Origin: an uncultured Ruminococcus sp.
Lineage (GTDB): Bacteria; Bacillota; Clostridia; Oscillospirales; Ruminococcaceae
DNA: 64,000 nt
Assembly: GCA_947627625.1 (NCBI GenBank)
Contig: CANQWR010000005.1
Location: 1 to 64,000 of the forward strand
Direction: 5' to 3'
The translations under genes and the position numbers were made by a program. This document shows, piece after piece, positions 60,402 through 64,000 of the stretch; positions within the stretch are counted from its first letter, which is position 1; each line of letters starts with the position of its first letter. The notes under the pieces are model-generated. The model had not been told where the DNA came from. It made no database searches and saw only the letters and a list, made by a program, of their open reading frames with translations.

Positions 60402-62339
60402 ATGGGTTCAACTCTCACTGAAAAGATCTTAAAGGCTCACCTTGTCGACGGTGAGTATGTCAAAGGTCAGGAAATAGGCATAAAAATCGACCAGACTCTC
60501 ACTCAGGACGCAACAGGTACTATGGCTTATCTCGAATTTGAGGCTATGGGCGTACCCCGTGTAAAGACAGAGCGTTCTGTCGCCTATATCGACCACAATA
60601 CTCTACAGAGCGGTTTTGAAAACGCTGACGACCACAGATTTATAGGAAGCTGTGCCAAAAAACACGGTATTTACTTTTCACGCCCCGGCAACGGTATCTG
60701 CCATCAGGTTCACCTTGAAAGGTTCGGCATTCCCGGAAAAACTCTAATAGGTTCGGACAGCCACACACCTACAGGCGGCGGAATAGGTATGATTGCCATA
60801 GGTGCAGGCGGTCTCGATGTCGCTGTAGCTATGGGAGGCGGTGCGTACTATATAACCTGTCCGAAAGTTGTAAAAATAAACCTCACAGGCAAACTCAATG
60901 CTTGGGTTTCCGCTAAGGACGTTATTCTTGAAGTCCTGAGAAGAATGTCCGTAAAGGGCGGTGTAGGAAAAGTAATAGAGTACACAGGTGAGGGCGTGAA
61001 GACTCTCTCAGTACCCGAAAGGGCTACCATTACAAATATGGGTGCGGAACTCGGTGCGACTACTTCTATTTTCCCGTCCGACGAAATCACAAGGCAGTTT
61101 CTCAAAGCTCAGAAGCGTGAGGAAGTCTGGACGGAGCTGTCTGCTGACGAAGATGCTGTATACGATGAGGAGATAAATATAAATCTCTCCGAACTTGTAC
61201 CGCTCTCCGCCTGTCCGCACTCCCCCGACAACGTAAAGACTATATCCGAAATAGGAAAACTCAAAATAGACCAGGTGTGCATAGGTTCGTGTACAAACTC
61301 CTCTCTGCTCGATATGCTCAAAGTGGCACACATTCTCAAAGGCAAGACGGTACACCCCGATGTGTCACTCTCGATTGCACCCGGTTCAAAACAAGTTCTG
61401 AATATGCTTGCACAGAACGGTGCACTGTCTACACTTATAGAGGCTGGTGCAAGAATACTCGAAAGTGCGTGCGGACCTTGCATAGGTATGGGACAGTCTC
61501 CAAACTCAAAGGGTATCTCTCTCCGTACGTTCAACAGAAACTTTGAGGGACGTTCAGGCACAAAGGACGGTCAGATTTACCTTGTTTCACCTGAAACCGC
61601 TGCTGTCTCGGCTCTCACAGGCTATCTCACAGACCCCCGTGAGCTTGGCGATATGCCCGAATTTAAGTTACCGAAAGAGTTCACAATAAACGACAACATG
61701 ATTGTACCGCCTGCTCCCGTTGAGGAGATGGACAGCGTTGAAATTCTGAGAGGTCCGAATATCAAGCCATATCCGCAGACTTCTCCCCTGCTTGAGACTA
61801 TTGACGCTCCTGTATCTCTCAAAGTGGGCGACAACATCACTACAGACCACATCATGCCCGCAGGTGCGAAAATACTCCCCCTCCGTTCAAACGTTCCGAA
61901 AATTTCACAGTTCTGCTTTGCGGTATGTGATGACAGTTTCCCGAAACGTGCGGAGAGACTCGGCAAGAGTATTATTGTCGGAGGTTCAAACTACGGTCAG
62001 GGTTCGTCACGTGAACACGCTGCACTCGCTCCTCTCTATCTCGGAGTAAAAGCCGTACTTGTAAAATCTTTTGCAAGAATCCACAGAGCTAACCTTATAA
62101 ATGCAGGTATACTCCCCCTCACTTTTGTGAATGAGTCCGACTACGACAAAATAAACGAGGGCGATGAGCTTCTCCTTGCCGACATAAGAAAGGATATTCA
62201 GGACGGCAAAACACAGTTCACGGTACTCGACAAGACAAACGGCACTGAAATTCCCGTTCTGTGCGAACTGTCGGGACGTACAAAGGACATCATTCTTGCG
62301 GGCGGTCTCCTTGACTACACAAGAGAGAGTATGAAGTAA
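60402..62339 (+). CDS. aconitate hydratase
   Basis: Aconitase interconverts citrate and isocitrate. The 645-residue, single-chain form has the [4Fe-4S] cysteines in CIGSCTNSS and ESACGPCIGMG, SDSHTPTGGGIGM in the first domain, the GSNYGQGSSREHAA swivel-domain loop, and the ITTDHIMPAGAKILPLRSN joint. The length is closer to the mitochondrial-type and archaeal forms than to the longer AcnA. The chosen ATG follows AGAAAGGA. No citrate synthase or isocitrate dehydrogenase gene is next to it. Its role is probably glutamate supply, not a full cycle. Confidence 0.93.
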   Translation: MGSTLTEKILKAHLVDGEYVKGQEIGIKIDQTLTQDATGTMAYLEFEAMGVPRVKTERSVAYIDHNTLQSGFENADDHRFIGSCAKKHGIYFSRPGNGICHQVHLERFGIPGKTLIGSDSHTPTGGGIGMIAIGAGGLDVAVAMGGGAYYITCPKVVKINLTGKLNAWVSAKDVILEVLRRMSVKGGVGKVIEYTGEGVKTLSVPERATITNMGAELGATTSIFPSDEITRQFLKAQKREEVWTELSADEDAVYDEEININLSELVPLSACPHSPDNVKTISEIGKLKIDQVCIGSCTNSSLLDMLKVAHILKGKTVHPDVSLSIAPGSKQVLNMLAQNGALSTLIEAGARILESACGPCIGMGQSPNSKGISLRTFNRNFEGRSGTKDGQIYLVSPETAAVSALTGYLTDPRELGDMPEFKLPKEFTINDNMIVPPAPVEEMDSVEILRGPNIKPYPQTSPLLETIDAPVSLKVGDNITTDHIMPAGAKILPLRSNVPKISQFCFAVCDDSFPKRAERLGKSIIVGGSNYGQGSSREHAALAPLYLGVKAVLVKSFARIHRANLINAGILPLTFVNESDYDKINEGDELLLADIRKDIQDGKTQFTVLDKTNGTEIPVLCELSGRTKDIILAGGLLDYTRESMK

Positions 62340-62343
62340 AAAA

Positions 62344-62553
62344 GTGAACGAAACGGAATTTATAAATTCTGTAAAATTTATGATTTTCCTGCTTGCTGTC
62401 ACGCTGTCTTTCTGGGGACTTAATATCTTCAGACACATCAATTCGGGTAACTGGAGAGGTCTCCGAAAGACAGCCGACATAGCAGGGGCTTTGATACTCC
62501 TGATTGCTCTTGTCGGACTTGCCGTGCCTGTCGTGGCACTGAAAGGCAGGTGA
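62344..62553 (+). CDS. small two-TM membrane protein
   Basis: A 69-residue protein starting at GTG 4 bases after the aconitase stop, with two hydrophobic helices (about 10-28 and 45-66) around a basic loop. No family is recognised. The ribosome site is weak. The stop codon directly abuts the start of the TraX-family gene, so the two are translated together. Confidence 0.6.
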   Translation: MNETEFINSVKFMIFLLAVTLSFWGLNIFRHINSGNWRGLRKTADIAGALILLIALVGLAVPVVALKGR

Positions 62554-63288
62554 TTGTTTATTAAAAATAATTCAAGAGGTCTTACAGCGTCCGAAATAAA
62601 ATTTATAGCGATAGTCTGTATGCTTATAGACCACACAGCTTCGATGTTCGTCTATGCGAGCGAACAACCTTTGCTCTACGGCACTATGCGGTTTATAGGC
62701 AGAGTTACCGCACCCGTCATGTGCTTCTTTATCTCGGAGGGCTACCACTACACTCACAATCTCAAAAAATACTTCCTGAGAATGGGCGTTTTTGCGGTCA
62801 TATCGCACTTTGCATTTATGTACTCCCACCAAGGCAGTTTTTTTGCAATAGGCAAGGAGAGTGTCATAGCCACGCTGACGATGTGCCTGCTGTGTATACA
62901 TATTTATAACGCTCCCAGAGTAAAAACTGCTCTCAAATTTCCTCTGATAGTCCTGATAGCCTGTCTGTGCCAGTACTGCGACTGGGGAAGTCAGGCTGTT
63001 ATTTTCACGATGTGCTTTGAGCTTGCAAGGGGCAACAGGAAAAATCAGATTATCGCCTACAGTATATCCGCACTCGCCTATGTGTTCCCAATTGTCCTCT
63101 CTATTGCCAGAGACACCGGTACTCCAAAGATAAATTTGTTTGTCCTCGGAGTTTTCCTCCCGTCACTCCTGCTTAGCCTTTACAACGGCGAAAAGGGCGG
63201 TGGAAAGTACAGCAAGTGGGTTTTCTACATTTTCTACCCCGCACACCTTATCATTCTGGGATTTATAAAATTCAAATACTGGAGTTGA
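62554..63288 (+). CDS. TraX-family membrane protein
   Basis: A 244-residue, multi-pass protein that starts with TTG behind AGGCAGGTGA. The TraX signature is present: IKFIAIVCMLIDHTASMF near the N-terminus, then RFIGRVTAPVMCFFISEGY with a following H in YTHN, and a final YIFYPAHL. TraX acetylates pilin in F plasmids. Chromosomal homologues in Firmicutes are O-acyltransferase-like and of unknown substrate. No conjugation genes are near, so a role in acetylating a surface polymer is more likely. Confidence 0.85.
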   Translation: MFIKNNSRGLTASEIKFIAIVCMLIDHTASMFVYASEQPLLYGTMRFIGRVTAPVMCFFISEGYHYTHNLKKYFLRMGVFAVISHFAFMYSHQGSFFAIGKESVIATLTMCLLCIHIYNAPRVKTALKFPLIVLIACLCQYCDWGSQAVIFTMCFELARGNRKNQIIAYSISALAYVFPIVLSIARDTGTPKINLFVLGVFLPSLLLSLYNGEKGGGKYSKWVFYIFYPAHLIILGFIKFKYWS

Positions 63289-63295
63289 TTGAAAA

Positions 63296-63715
63296 GTGTA
63301 CGGGAAATTCAGAAAATACCGTCCGGGAAGCATTTACGGCGTGGAAATTTTTACGGCAGTCCTGTTTGCCACAGAGTGCATTATTAAAAATATTTTTTCG
63401 GACACATACAATATATTCAAAATTTTTGACAATTTCTACGAAAACCAAACCGCCTTGACAGTTATGTCTGTCGCTGTCACACTGTTAACGGTCGGACTGC
63501 TCTGTCTGTGCAACTGTGTCGGCAAAAAAATTTTTACCGCAACGGAAAAGTTCTTTGAGAAAAAAATAAAAGAAAAACCGGTTATCAGTGAAGTTCCCGA
63601 TGAAAATTTGATAAAAAGACAGGTCTCCGAAAAGGCTGAGAGAACAGAGTCCCTTATATTTCTCGGACTGTTGGTGCTTTTTGGTGTGTTGTGTACGCAA
63701 TTTGAGCGAGTATAA
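63296..63715 (+). CDS. hypothetical membrane protein
   Basis: A 139-residue protein from a GTG start behind GGAG. It has hydrophobic segments at about 18-32, 53-75 and 118-133 and a Lys/Glu-rich stretch between. No family is recognised. It lies 7 bases after the TraX-family gene and 26 bases before the PARG-like gene, so it is probably in the same operon. Confidence 0.6.
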   Translation: MYGKFRKYRPGSIYGVEIFTAVLFATECIIKNIFSDTYNIFKIFDNFYENQTALTVMSVAVTLLTVGLLCLCNCVGKKIFTATEKFFEKKIKEKPVISEVPDENLIKRQVSEKAERTESLIFLGLLVLFGVLCTQFERV

Positions 63716-63741
63716 ATTTTTTTACAGGGAGTGCCAAAAAA

Positions 63742-64000
63742 ATGAACTATCTGAAAATAAAATTCCAGAATGACACTTTTTTCAGAGAAAATAATTTCCC
63801 CGATATGAAGTCCGAAGTCTTTACGGCTTACAAACCGCTCGAAAAAGTCCAGAGAAAAAATTATTACTCTGTGCAGGAAAATATAGTCAAAAAAACTACC
63901 GTGCAGACGGTTCTGGAATGTCCGCAGGGAAAACGTGTAACCGCCCTGAATTTCGCAAACGCCATGTACGCAGGCGGTGCGTATGTCCTCGGCGGAAACG
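63742..64000 (+). CDS. PARG-like (TIGR02452-type) protein, 5' part
   Basis: The frame starts at ATG 63742 behind GGGAG and is cut by the window end after 86 codons. The segment VTALNFANAMYAGGAYVLGG matches the start of the macrodomain-like core of microbial poly(ADP-ribose) glycohydrolases (TIGR02452), which bind ADP-ribose through this glycine run and a following QEE motif that lies outside the window. Upstream residues form a helical cap (ENNFPDMKSEVFTAYK). If complete, it would remove or bind ADP-ribose. Only the partial sequence supports this. Confidence 0.72.
   Translation, partial: MNYLKIKFQNDTFFRENNFPDMKSEVFTAYKPLEKVQRKNYYSVQENIVKKTTVQTVLECPQGKRVTALNFANAMYAGGAYVLGGN

Noticed and set aside
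62554-63288. Conjugative element suggested by the TraX-like gene
   Set aside because: No relaxase, coupling protein or pilus genes are nearby, and chromosomal TraX-type proteins are common in Firmicutes.

Overview
The window looks like a chromosomal segment of a Gram-positive anaerobe of the class Clostridia, most like a Ruminococcus (Oscillospiraceae). The pointers are a PolC-type replicase, the short HisG plus HisZ pair, a three-subunit NAD-linked [FeFe] hydrogenase, a YlmC/YmxH-family gene, and two secreted proteins ending in dockerins of the kinds seen in Ruminococcus flavefaciens and R. albus. This assignment rests on gene content and motifs only. No integrase, transposase or conjugation cluster is visible, so most of the window reads as core genome with accessory pockets.

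Left third (about 0.6-26 kb, minus strand): a small operon for an extracellular binding/VWA protein and a membrane partner, then a complete histidine operon read from hisZ (13.9 kb) to hisE (3.4 kb). The his operon is interrupted by seven unrelated small genes. Upstream of it on the same strand lies a housekeeping block: pyrH, frr, uppS, cdsA, dxr, rseP, rnz, ispG, polC. It combines UMP kinase, ribosome recycling, isoprenoid and phospholipid precursors, and DNA replication.

Middle (26-43 kb): two serine tRNAs, a divergent lysR/rrf2-type pair, a cohesin-like lipoprotein, a dockerin protein with InlB-type repeats, a DUF4250 gene, a 48-residue micro-protein resembling a bare sortase signal, ymxH, rpsB-tsf behind a structured leader, a moxR-DUF58-transglutaminase operon, prmA, and an isolated phage-type lysis cassette (small membrane protein, holin, M23 endolysin).

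Right third (43-64 kb): the hydABC hydrogenase operon, ychF, a large protein joining a degenerate EAL domain to a repetitive beta-solenoid-like tail, then an operon of rlmB, a catalytically dead P1B-type ATPase homologue and an LCP-family protein with a prion-like N-terminus. These are followed by a transglutaminase-dockerin protein, an aminotransferase, aconitase, a TraX-family cluster, and the start of a PARG-like gene cut by the window edge.

Two features run through the whole window. One is a modular family of GC-rich hairpin repeats at about eight intergenic sites. The other is a very uniform promoter type (TTGaca, 17 bases, TATAAT), usually with an extended -10 of the form TGn. The best candidates for something undescribed are the EAL/beta-solenoid protein, the dead P-type ATPase with its LCP neighbour, and the repeat family.
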